A stretch of DNA of 64,000 nt. Source: Marchantia polymorpha subsp. ruderalis. Taxonomy: Eukaryota; Streptophyta; Marchantiopsida; Marchantiales; Marchantiaceae. The number at the start of each line of letters is the position of its first letter. Within the stretch, counting starts at the first letter, position 1. The position numbers and the translations under genes were made by a program. The notes beneath the pieces are model-generated. The model saw only the letters and a program-made list of their open reading frames with translations, was not told where the DNA came from and made no database searches. Below are positions 1 to 10,767 of the stretch, in pieces. The stretch covers positions 7,566,501 through 7,630,500 of the forward strand of contig AP031353.1 of assembly GCA_037833965.1 (NCBI GenBank). Reading direction: 5' to 3'.

Positions 1-1
1 C

Positions 2-345
<344 letters not shown>

Positions 346-904
346 TTTTATACTCCTTGTGTACGACACAAGGAACCAGATTTGTGCAGTATGTACCACA
401 GCTGCTGCACTTAAAGCTCTCCACTCCTACCCCAGGGCCTTCCAGCTAAACCCTTCGTTTGCCTCCTTTCACTTTCTGCGAGCTGAATACTCCGCTCAAC
501 AGCACTCCTTGTAATGGTTATGGTAAATTGTGCTCTGTCCCCTCCGACTCTGAAAAGTCCCTCGACGTTGTTGTTAAATATCCCCCGATTACATAACTCT
601 TCATCTGCCCGTCTGTCCATGCACCTGGAGCTCTTCGCCTTGGGCTCCGGACTCGGGTTTTGACTGTTCATGGAAGGTACTGTCTGCGCAGAAATCAACC
701 CTTCCCCTTGTGCTCGTATGTACGACCCCTTCGTACGACCAATTTCTGGAATCCTGCCTGGGACTGGTTGGCTCTGATTCACATGTCGGTCACTCGCTAG
801 CGATTAAATGTCCCAACGGAAAAGCAGAAAGAGAGAAGCACAGCGGCAGGATAAGGCTATTTGGTAGCATGCAATCACAAGGCTATGACCCATCATTTGT
901 CGAA
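346..904. other. No recognisable gene
   Basis: Open frames of up to about 120 codons exist on both strands here, but none resembles a family I know and they overlap each other. Similarity to lactate dehydrogenase stops near base 345. Confidence 0.5.
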
Positions 905-1920
905 GACCGCGCTTAGATGCTCTTTTTCGCACACACGTGACGAATGAAGTCAAGGTCATCTCTTAATTGCAGATGAGTTTTTCGTTTTCCACATGCTGGA
1001 CGAAAAGAAAAGTTCACTTCAAATACCTTAAAGAAAGGAGGTATTCACTTGATGGACTTCTAAGTTGAGGTTTTCATATAGGACCCCACTCACCATACAC
1101 GTAAAGTGTGTTCTAGTTTCAACAGACAGCGAGACTTTCATCATGTGATTGAACTCATCGCACATCATTGAATCTCTCATATCTCCACTTAGTGCAATCA
1201 CACATTACACTTTTTCGTCCCAAATTTCCCATTGCACCAAAATGCTAAAATTAATTAACACTCGAATTCACAAGTATTCCACAAGTTTACTTTTGCTCAC
1301 CGGATACGAATTTTCGATAACTCAAAGCGTTTGTGCACTTGTGACAATGTCTGTTACATTTCATCCTTTTACGTTTTGCTACCGCACAGATCCATTGAAA
1401 CCCGCATCATATGTATACAGAGATACATTATAGAAGTTCGCGACGGTATGCCCTCGGTGGGGTCCATTGGACAAATCAAGGAAATAACTCTCACCGAAAG
1501 TCTACCGTGCCTTTCTCCTACACTAAGAATGATCTTAACTGTGGGACTTACAGTAGTCGAGATTCAAAAGGAGATAGTGTCATTAATTTGAGCCATCAAT
1601 TGTCGAAAATCACGTTCAGATGCTCTTTTCTGCACATACGGTACGACTGAAATCAAGGAGTATTGAGCACGGTCTATCTCTCAATTGCACCTGAGCTTTT
1701 CGTTTCCCACATGTTGGAGGAAAAGAGTTCACTTCAAATACCTTCACCAAACGGCTACCCTGCCTATCTCCTACTCCAGGAATGATCTTTAACTGTGTGA
1801 CATACAGTAGTCGAGATAGTGTCATTGCTATGAGCCATCGATTGTCGAAAATCGACTGTCGACTGTCGATACATACAGAAGTCGAGATTCAAAAGGAGAT
1901 CGTGTTTGTAATAGCAGCAG
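905..1920. repeat. Degenerate tandem/dispersed repeat
   Basis: A roughly 230-bp unit recurs. One full copy lies at about 1613-1850, an adjacent partial copy at about 1482-1612, another part at about 907-1030, and a fragment at about 1866-1920. Shared landmarks are a TTCACTTCAAATACCTT block, a TACAGTAGTCGAGAT block and a GAGCCATCAATTGTCGAAAA block. Copies differ by substitutions and small indels, so the array is not recent. No coding potential was seen. Confidence 0.7.
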
Positions 1921-3070
1921 ATTTGAGAACACAGCGAACATTTTACAATTTTAATCATTCTGGTTAGAAATTGAATCTTTCGTGTCATATTTTGAGAAGT
2001 CTGTACGAAAATTCTGAAATGTAGTTCGTATATATTTCAATAATTCTTTATTCTGAAGATGATTTTGTACTTAAAATGTTGAGACTTTAGCTTGGAAAGT
2101 ACTGTATGCAAGTTTATTGTGCTTGACCTCTGCGGCCATCAGGGACCTCCTACTTATTCTACAACTCTTGAGTCAGTTCACAAAGTAAGATTACAGTCAA
2201 GCTCAACATGGTCTTATTTCCCCGCTGGCCGTGGTTTGGCTACACAAGCTTTAAAAATCAAACAAACTGTGCATGGATGGTTTAATAGTATGTTTTACAA
2301 ATCACACGTCAATTATCAATAAGAAAAAAACCTTAATGCAAGTTAGAAACGAATCTTCACAGAACATTTGTTCACAACAAATATTTTGAATGTAAAAGGT
2401 AGATTCTTATCATATCTAAAAACATTTTTGAGTACTAAAAAAGTAGAGTAAAATCGAAGTCTGCAAGTTCAAATGTATCCTGTTGAACTTCTTCATGAAT
2501 GACGGATGCAAAGGACAAATATCTTCTTCCGTTGAGAACGCAAGGACAGGGAGCATTTTTCAAATGGAAAGAGGAAATTCAGAGAGAATTTTGTAGGATT
2601 GACATGAAGGTTTGTGTGAATTAAATCAAACCTTATAATGTCTGTTCTCTTGCTCGTTTTGTTTTATTCACAAATTTTGAAATTAGTGGCTGCGAAAAGT
2701 CTATGAGGAAACACTGTATAGATCGTTACGAGCAATTGCTCACTGCAATTGACATGCATATAATCTAACGATTGTACGAGGCCATGGAGACACACAGCTG
2801 AAGGCAATATGTTCGCACGAGCTGATTGGCATGTTTGGAGCATTTACTCTCACTCTTCGGCTCTCGTGACGAAGTGAAATATGCGAGAAGTTAAAGGAGT
2901 GCAGGACATTCTACGCTCGCGTGACAACATTTTCTTATCATTTTTGGGCTCAGTACCTCTCGAGTCAGTGTACTGGACCAGCTGTACAAGCTTGCTGGTT
3001 CAGTGTCCAGAGCAAGAAGTCTGATTCTTCTCAACCTTGCAGTCAATTCTGACGAAAATCCACCGAAGAT
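1921..3070. other. Non-coding, AT-rich spacer
   Basis: Nothing protein-like was found. A weak hairpin (ACTGGACCAGC paired with GCTGGTTCAGT, one wobble) lies at about 2971-3007, just before the strong palindromes at 3075-3157. Confidence 0.5.
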
Positions 3071-3074
3071 ACTC

Positions 3075-3111
3075 GATGCAATGAGAGTATGTGACATACT
3101 CTTATTGCATC
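3075..3111. repeat. Inverted repeat, 18-bp arms, 1-base spacer
   Basis: Bases 3075-3092 are the reverse complement of 3094-3111 except for one G/T wobble position. A single G at 3093 separates the arms. It ends 3 bases before a second, independent palindrome. Confidence 0.85.
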
Positions 3112-3114
3112 CGT

Positions 3115-3157
3115 CAGGCCAAAGATGGGACATACTGTATGTCCCATCTTTGGCCTG
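3115..3157. repeat. Perfect inverted repeat, 21-bp arms, 1-base spacer
   Basis: Bases 3115-3135 are an exact reverse complement of 3137-3157, with a single T at 3136 as spacer. Both this palindrome and its left neighbour have GTATGT/ACATAC-like sequence at their centres. Confidence 0.9.
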
Positions 3158-3250
3158 GACGATCACACGGTGTCAATACTCGTTTGAGTCGAAGATAGAG
3201 GTCTTTGTATTATTACGTGATCATTCGTCTTCTATCGCATGAAGCCTAAC

Positions 3251-3388
3251 GTGAATCCTTGCTTTCGAAGGATACGCGGCGGCCGGGAGTGGATTTTCCG
3301 CAAAGGTCGAGGTCGACAGGTGAATCCTTGCTTTCGAAGGATACGCGGCGGCCGGGAGTGGATTTTCCGCAAAGGTCGAGGTCGACAG
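3251..3388. repeat. Perfect 69-bp tandem duplication
   Basis: The 69-base block 3251-3319 is repeated without a mismatch at 3320-3388. The unit is GC-rich (contains GGATACGCGGCGGCCGGGAG) unlike its AT-rich surroundings and is open in more than one frame (23 codons per unit). Identity of the copies implies a recent duplication. Confidence 0.95.
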
Positions 3389-5172
3389 GGCAATGCCACG
3401 TGCAGGTAAAGCTCTTAACAACCTACTTGTCAAAATCAGTGCAGAACTCGCTTTTAACCTTCTCAAGTGCTTGGAGATCGGACTTCACGCGCAGATACCA
3501 GTAGATCAAGACCTGATATTCGGCAATGAGTTTTAGATTTTTAGACCGACCTGACATTTAATCATCTAGGGAGTTAAACCTCCCAATAATGTGTCACTTC
3601 AGTCAATGAGAGTATGTCACTGGTAAAATAAAAATTCTGGACATAAAATTCCAGAATAATTAGTTTCTAATTTGAAAATTTGTTCAATAAAAACATCATG
3701 ACACTATTTCCACTAGGTACATGATACTATCCACTGTAATTTAGGAGTTAAAATTAATATCATTCCTAAGGACTCTGGCATACATATATTTGAAAGTCTA
3801 TCTCAACAAATCATTCTTTCTGGGTTTCAATAAAATATTTCATTACATATATTATCATCAATTGTTTCACTGAGATTTTTATGTACTAATCTAAATTCAA
3901 ATTTAATTATAAAATTTATGTTAATCTTCGTGAACAATACAGATGTGCAAATGAAAACGATTTTGAAACCAAACAACACATTTATAGAATCTCCTAGTAT
4001 TGATGTAATGTACAATAATAAATCTATGAAATGTCTTTTCATAATTGACAGGTCCCAATAGTGACATCTAACACCACTTTATGATATTATTAGGAGGTTA
4101 TATTCAAGATTAGACATTCCCAATAGTGACATCCAACTCTAACACCAACGTATGTTAGTATTAGAAGCTTATATTCAAAGTTACACCTCTCCATAGCACC
4201 AATGTAAGTCACTGTTGGGAGGTTTAACTCCATAAAAGAATTAACTGGCCCGAGATAAGCCTACTAGAGAACCAAATTCTAAACCTGGAAAAACACACAG
4301 AGTTCTCAAGTATCATGCTGTCCTACTGTACGTGAGCTAGCCTGTTATGGTCTGCATCACTTACTCCCGAAAGCTTACATCTTTCCTCGATCGGTCTGCG
4401 ACGCACGATTTTGTCAATAGATCTGTGCATGTAACCTCTCTGACTTGGTTCAGTGCCCACGTTAATTAAGCTTAGCATGGTCTACAGGAAACTTGCACAA
4501 AGGCCATGCAGTTCCATCGGATGCTCCTCGCCAATATCCTCGAGCCCAGTGACGTTTACTTTCTACCTCATCCATACATGCATCTGCTCATGCCAGGGGG
4601 CCTGCTGAGTGTAGCCTGTTCAGTCTTCAGGTGCAGCTGACGTCGGCTTTACATCGTTCTGACTGGGTTCTGTGTCATGTTCTGCGTCTCTATGGGCGTT
4701 TGAATTCAATTATCGACCATGTGAGAAATGGGAAGTGGTGAACAAGGATAATAGTAGAAGTGTGAGATTTTCTCGACAATTGAAGACCCGAGACTCTAAA
4801 ACATGTATTTCATCGTTTTTAACGAATACTTTGTCCTTCACATCTTCGTTCCAGCATCCACCAAATGAGAACACAAGGTTATGGAATTGTATGTATCAAT
4901 GCTTTATTATACAACCCTGTGTAATATAGCCTCGTGGAGTAATGATACAGGGGGTAATAGCATAGTTGATGGTCTTGCGATATGCCGGCCCGACCCAAGA
5001 GGTCGTGCGCAGTGCGTTGCAGTTGCTTCACTTTGCATCGTGCCAAGCAAGCGCGTTTTGGGCACATGGCATGGTAGATGTGCAGAGCAATTGAATAGTT
5101 TTCTCGCTTTCTCGCCAGTGCGCTTTGATTGTTCAAACGCTTGTGCGTTTGATGATCTGTACCGACTGACGG
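3389..5172. other. Non-coding spacer
   Basis: No family-level similarity in any frame. Two short related segments (about 3540-3600 and 4050-4230) share CCCAATAGTGACATC and GGAGGTT phrases and look like decayed repeat sequence. Confidence 0.45.
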
Positions 5173-5199
5173 GTCGACAACCATATTATGGTTGTCGAC
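5173..5199. repeat. Perfect inverted repeat, 13-bp arms, 1-base spacer
   Basis: GTCGACAACCATA (5173-5185) and its exact reverse complement (5187-5199) are separated by one T. Confidence 0.85.
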
Positions 5200-5529
5200 A
5201 CGTGTCTCACATGACGAACCATGTGTCAAATTTGAATTGTGATCAACAGGTGAACTTTTCGTACCATGGTGACAAAGAAGATTCCGTCATGATAATAACC
5301 GTATGCCGTCAGGTCATAGGAATACGGTCGAGGTTGATCTAATGTTAATTATTATTGGGAGATGTCAAAAGATTAAAATGTAGAATATTTAATATCATTT
5401 TCCAACATTGGGTTATCATTCATCGAAGCTGAATATTTTAATTTGGTGAATCAAACCCATTTGCAATCCATGTATAACGCTGTCGAGATGTAATATCCAT
5501 ACATTGGATTGCACATAGGTGTGATTCAT

Positions 5530-6459
5530 CCAAATAAAATATTCAACAATATTTTATTTTTAAAATATTATGTAAATTAATTGTTTGGTTATTTCATTTG
5601 CTATATTTATAATTATTATTGTTGATATTATAATTTTAGTTTCTTAAAATAATTTGTAAATTAATTCTAATATTTTTAAAATATTTCATAAATTAATTCT
5701 AATATTTTTTAAATATTTTGTAAATTAGTTCCAATATTTTTAAAATATTATATGAATTAATTATTTGATTACTTCATTTACAATATTATATTTATAACTA
5801 TTATTATTGATATCATAATTCTAGTTTTTTAAAATATTTTGAAAATTAGTTCCAATCTTTTTGAAATATTATGTAAATTAATTGTTTGGTTATTTCATTT
5901 GCTACATTATATTTATGACTATTATTGTTGATATTATAATTGTAGCTTTTTAAAATATCATGTAAATTAATTGTTTGGTTACTTCATTTGCTATATTAAT
6001 GACTATTATTGTTGATATCATAATTCTAGTTTCTTAGAATATTTTGTAGATTATTTTTAATTTTTTTAAAATATTATGTAAATTAATTTTTTGGTTACTT
6101 TATTTGCTATATTATATTTATGACTATTAATGTTGATATCATAATACAAGTTTCTTAAAATATTTTGTAAATTAGTTCCAATCTTCTGAAGATATTATGT
6201 AAGTTAATTGTTTGGTTACTTTATTTTATATATAATATTTATGACTATTATTGTTGATATCATAATTTTAATTTTTTTTAATACTTTTTAAATTAGATAT
6301 AATATTTTAAAATATTATATAAATTAATTTTTTGGTTACTCCATTTTTTATATTATAATTAAATTTATTACTATTGATATTATAATTCTATATTCTTAAA
6401 ATATTTTGTAAATTAGTTCTAATCTTTTGAAAATATTTTGTAAATTAATTGTTTGGTTA
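5530..6459. repeat. AT-rich ~120-bp tandem array, left part
   Basis: Copies of a very AT-rich unit recur at about 112-124 base intervals. Each has an ATTGTTTGGTTACTTCATTT landmark, a TATGACTATTATTGTTGATAT block and an AAAATATTTTGTAAATTAG block. About eight degenerate copies are visible. The array resumes with the same unit and orientation at 16559, so it is one array interrupted by the LTR element. Confidence 0.85.
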
Positions 6460-6464
6460 CTCCA
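6460..6464. repeat. Target-site duplication (left copy)
   Basis: CTCCA directly precedes the element terminus at 6465 and recurs at 16554-16558 directly after the other terminus. The flanks then rejoin as one array unit. Confidence 0.85.
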
Positions 6465-6712
6465 TGTTAACGTAAAACCAAGAATTATTCAAGCCGAATA
6501 CAAAGACACAAGACACTCATACAACGTGGTTCACCCTCGAGGACTACGTCCACGGCTGGAACACTAAGCAGGTGTACTGAGAACTAAATACACGAAAGAG
6601 AAGACTCGAGTGGAAGCCTTGGGGGTATACTTATACCCAAAGCCAGCGACACACCTAACTATTTATAGCTATTACCTGAGGTTACTACTCCTTACCGGAG
6701 TTAACCTCAACA
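6465..6712 (-). repeat. 3' LTR of the element
   Basis: Reads TG...CA on the plus strand (complement of TG...CA in element sense) and aligns along its length with 16316-16553, including a shared block GGTATACTTATACCCAAAGC. It contains TATTTATAGCTAT, a possible promoter or processing region. Confidence 0.85.
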
Positions 6713-6714
6713 AT

Positions 6715-6723
6715 CTTTCCCTT
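6715..6723 (-). other. Polypurine tract
   Basis: AAGGGAAAG on the minus strand, two bases from the LTR edge, where second-strand priming occurs in LTR retrotransposons. Confidence 0.6.
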
Positions 6724-7367
6724 AACTCGTGTTAAATAAACAGTAACCTCTGTGACCTATATTATTACTAAGCGGGAAGTTCTAGACGGAAACCTAACAC
6801 AAAGTCACTCTTTACACGAGAGTTAACTAGAACTAGACTGTAATAATAATAGGATAGAGAAATAACATAAAGAGGTAAACATTAAACTTGTTTGCATAAA
6901 AGTATAAGAGAACTCGTAATCTATATAATTACTCTGCGGGAAGTTGTGGGGCCTACTTTTTTGTTTTTCTTTAAAAATGAACAAAACATAAACATATTTG
7001 TGTAGAAGATAGTTATATGAGTTGGAAAGAGTAGATTTATAGGAGTTATGATAGGATTAGTTAGACTTCGTCTACGTCCGAAGATCTTCGGATCTTTGTG
7101 TCTTCGGCGCAGTCTTTCATGAACGCACGCAGAGCTGAGTCTTTGGCGAAGATATCCGAATCAATTTCAAATCATGCAACGGGCCGGACGATGCTCGAAC
7201 GCGTCGTGAGTTCTACGAGGCGCGGGAGAAGGCAATGTTAGGGCATCAAAGGTAAATGCAGTACGAGGAGACTTCGCGCCGACATTGCGATATCAAGCAA
7301 GAACGAGCGAGAGAGAGAGGAATTGCAATCGAGCTAACCCGCGATTAGTGAAACGCAAATTGAAGAC
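6724..7367. other. Upstream region of cargo unit A
   Basis: No ORF. The segment 6770-6900 resembles the sequence upstream of cargo unit B (about 10530-10620), with shared CTCTTTACACGAGAGTTAACTAG-like text. The upstream flank is therefore part of the duplicated unit and may hold a promoter for the cargo gene. Confidence 0.5.
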
Positions 7368-9881
7368 ATGGCGCCCAAGAAGAGTGAGAATGTGAGGAAA
7401 TTGGTTCCCTTGAAGCTGCCTTACGAGGAATTGAGACCCTTCAGACACGAGTTGAGGGAACTGTGGCTTGAATTCCTTTTGTGGAATTGGAATTGCGTCT
7501 CAGCGAGTATCTGCAAGGAAGTTATGGACAAGAGCACGGTCGAAGGCAAGGAGCTCCGCGGTAATCCCATGCTGTGGACTATCGAACATTGGACGACGGT
7601 ACTGGGACCCTGTGCGGGCAGCGAAGGAGATCTGCTATTTGAGAATAATAGCGTATGACTTACGCGCAGCGAGGAATTCTCTTCCAGGCCTCTCTTCGAG
7701 ACTGGAAGACAGGGAACGAATGGATGGAAGACTGTCAATTACAAAGATCCGAAGAGAAGGGCGATCGCGTTGGGAATCATGCACATCTTACGACCGGCGC
7801 GCACGACTTATGTGACGGCCTGGCAAGTAGGATTCTTCGAACGCATTTTGAATGGACAACACGTATATTGGGCAAGGATCTTTCACGATCTTGTATGGAT
7901 GAATGCAGGTTCCCGGTGGACGGGACCTCTGACCAATCACATCACTCACTTTCTGATGAATTTCTATCGAGGAATGAGATTGCTTACTAGGGAGGAGGAG
8001 AAACGATTTCCGAGAGAGCGGAAAATCCTGACGGCTGAGTCCAGTGAAGGTACTGAAGACGAGAACCGACCCCGCTCAATCCCAACACACACAACCGCTC
8101 GAGGACCAGTGCAGGTGGACGTGGTTCAAAGGCAAGAGCAGCTAGAGAGACGATTGGCAAAGAGAAGGAAGGTCGTGAGTGATGACGAGGAGGAATTGGC
8201 CCACGAGGTAAGAAGGATGGATATGGATGTAAGTGGAGCCAAGCAGCACAGAGCTCGCGCAACACCAAAGAAGAGGGCAAAACGGAGGATGGTGACAGTT
8301 GAGGTGTCGGACAGCAGTGTGGAGAAGACGGTGGCACCAATTGTAAACACATCCGAAGTCGCAGCTAGCGAGGTAATGCGGCCTGTGGAGATAGGAGTAC
8401 CTTCAGAGGTGTCAATCGATGTTCCGACAGACATACCGGCAGAACCTTTGAAGGAGGGAACGGAATTGGTAAGTCCGATTTCTCTGTCTTCGGAGTAGAC
8501 ACAGTCTGCGCAAGGCAAAGGGACACCACAGATGAAGATGAACGAGGACCTGGAGAAGGAGTTTACTTTGAGCGAGGAGATTCTGGAACAGGTTGTCGCA
8601 AGGGTAGGAGGGACGGTGGTAGAAGCCAAGGGCATTACACTGCCGACATCTCCGGTGGAAGAGGTGAGACCCGAAGAAGGGAAGAAGACTTCGGGCGAAG
8701 ATGTGAAGACATTAGAAATTACATTTCCTGAATTCTTGCAGGATAGTGTAGTTCCATTGTTGAAGTACTTGGACGGGAAGAGAGGAAAGTATGATGTAAC
8801 GGAGGAGCCAGGATTCTATGTACCAATGATTAGGAATATGACGAAGCTCAAGAGAGCAGTTGCAGTAAAGAGAGAGTGGGAGTCCGCAATTGCATTGATG
8901 CGAGAGCGAGAAGCCCAGCTTCGGGAGAAGGAAACTGAGTGCAAAGTACTGAAGCTGAATCTAAAGAAGGAATCCGGGCGCTGTGCAGAGTTGGAGGAGA
9001 CCTGTAGAGGACTTCGTATCTTCAATGAGAATGTCCAGAAGGTAACAGTGGATTTGGTAGCGAGACTGGAGAAATCCAGGGAAGCTTACGAGGCGGCAAA
9101 CAAAAGATTGGAGCGGCTGATCATTACTGCGGAGAAGCGAGAGAAGATGCACATCGAGGAACTTGCTAAGTTGGAAGCCCGAAGAGCCGAAGAAGCTCGT
9201 ATCGCCGAAGAACTTCGGGGCAAACTTGCGGAGGAAAATCTTCGTAGGAAAATCTCGGAGATTGAAGCGAAGTATGAGATGGAATTCCGACGTGCGGAGG
9301 AGCTATCAGCAAGTCTGTCAGCGGGCAACCAGAAGCACGAAGAAGAATTGAAGGATTGGGCCAAGAAATTGCCAGATTGCAAATCGACCATGTCTTCGGA
9401 GGTCGTATGTAGATTAAAGGTTGAATCTGATTGTCGACGGTTACGGGAGCAGTTAGGCAAGGAAATGAGAGATGAGATCGGAAGAGTCGCAAAGGAGAAT
9501 GGAAAAGGCAGAGGATGCCTACCGTCAGCTACGGGAGGATTCAACCGACGTGTTGAGATTGCGGTTAGAGAAGTGCCTGAACAGGTTCGCGATGTGGGGA
9601 TTGGATTCGGTGAAGTGGTTGAAGCTAGATCTACTTGAGCGACGGCTGATGAGCGCGAAGACCGCGAATCCGCAGGGCACAAACAGATTGTAGAGTTAGA
9701 TAATTCATTTTCCGAGGAATTGAATGAGGCGCGCCAGAATGTAGAAGTAGAGATTGTAAACGTGTTGCGTAGATTAGGAGTAGAGAGTAGTTCAGACGAT
9801 GCTGTAACCGTTACATCGGACGGCACAGTCCCTGAGGCTGATTTGCCTCACACGGTTGATATCCCAGATTTGCCATTGTGA
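7368..9881 (+). pseudogene. Cargo gene copy A: large coiled-coil protein, lightly disabled
   Basis: One reading frame from ATG 7368 runs to TGA 9879-9881, about 837 codons, interrupted by TGA at 7656-7658 and TAG at 8496-8498. About 9475-9650 is better read one frame over, implying a pair of compensating indels. The N-terminal ~220 residues form a Trp-rich domain (LRGNPMLWTIEHW, then DPKRRAIALGIMHILRP), followed by a basic segment (KKRAKRR) and a long acidic/charged region. From about 8740 comes a block VVPLLKYLDGKRGKY and a heptad-rich coiled coil to the end. AATAAA at 9881-9886 overlaps the stop. I recall many similar anonymous proteins in liverwort sequence collections but know no function. 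It lies antisense to the host element. Confidence 0.65.
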
Positions 9882-9886
9882 ATAAA
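9881..9886 (+). terminator. Polyadenylation signal of cargo copy A
   Basis: AATAAA begins at the last base of the stop codon of copy A. Its presence suits an independently transcribed antisense gene rather than a part of the retroelement transcript. Confidence 0.45.
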
Positions 9887-10364
9887 GAGGCCCAAGTCTC
9901 TTTCCTTGGGGGGCTTTTCTGTCTACTGGCTTGTCTCAACTGTCATTCTGTCTTTGCTGTGTGTCTATGTGCTGGTGTGTGATCCAGATATTGAGCACAG
10001 GGCGCTCCTAGTTATCGAAGTTACCGCATCGGGAGTTGTGAGTATTCAGCTTGGATGTCTTGGGTAGCCTGGGATTACTGCGGGATTTAAGCAAGTTCAG
10101 GTCTGAGTATTCGGGTCAGTGTGTTGAGATGTATGCAGTGCTGGGAAGTTTTTCCCCTGAAATATAAGTGTGGGATCGCTTGCGATTCTCACTGGTTTTG
10201 ATTGGAAAAGGTTCAGGTTGTGAATACGGTTTTGCACTACACTGTGAGTCTTCGGCTCTAGCTGAGTAGTGTCTTCTGGGAGTAGCATTGGCCTAAGAAG
10301 TAAAACTTCGTAATAGAATGCTATCTTGTGACAAATCGTGACTTTTGTGTTTGTTTCTATCCTC
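9887..10364. other. 3' flank of cargo unit A
   Basis: Homologous to 13040-13400 downstream of copy B: both have a CTTGGGGG-CTTTTCT block, a GGGAA(G/A)TTTCCCCTGAA-like block and then the CCTCGTGGGATCG block. No ORF of note. Confidence 0.55.
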
Positions 10365-10564
10365 GTGGGATCGGATCTAAACCATTATGCTCCATTTTGG
10401 TATTTATCTGTCCTTACAGAAGTTCTAGAAAGAAACTTAATACAAGCTTTCTCTTTATACAAGAGTGGGATCGGATCTAAACCATTATGCTCCATTTTGG
10501 TATTTATCTGTCCTTACAGAAGTTGTAGAAAGAAACTTAATACAAGCTTTCTCTTTATACAAGA
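10365..10564. repeat. 100-bp tandem duplication at the unit junction
   Basis: Bases 10365-10464 are repeated at 10465-10564 with one clear internal difference (TTCTAGA against TTGTAGA). The same block, CCATTATGCTCCATTTTGGT, occurs once more at about 13410-13429, at the end of unit B. It marks the boundary of the duplicated cargo unit. Confidence 0.9.
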
Positions 10565-10767
10565 GTTGACTAGAGCTAAACCGTAGCCATCACAGGATAG
10601 AGTATATATTTAAAGATATAACTGAAGTTACTAGTTAGCAAATTCTACATGTGCTCCTCATGCGGTGTGTACTCAAAGAGCCGAGTGCTCGACGCTCGCA
10701 TTCCACGAGCACATTGAGACATCGACGCGGGATAGAGGCGCAGGGATGAGAAGAACAGGAACCAGCG

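Noticed and set aside
7421-9826. Several minus-strand ORFs up to 246 codons
   Set aside because: They are antisense to the coiled-coil cargo gene, whose Glu/Lys/Arg-rich codons leave the opposite strand open.
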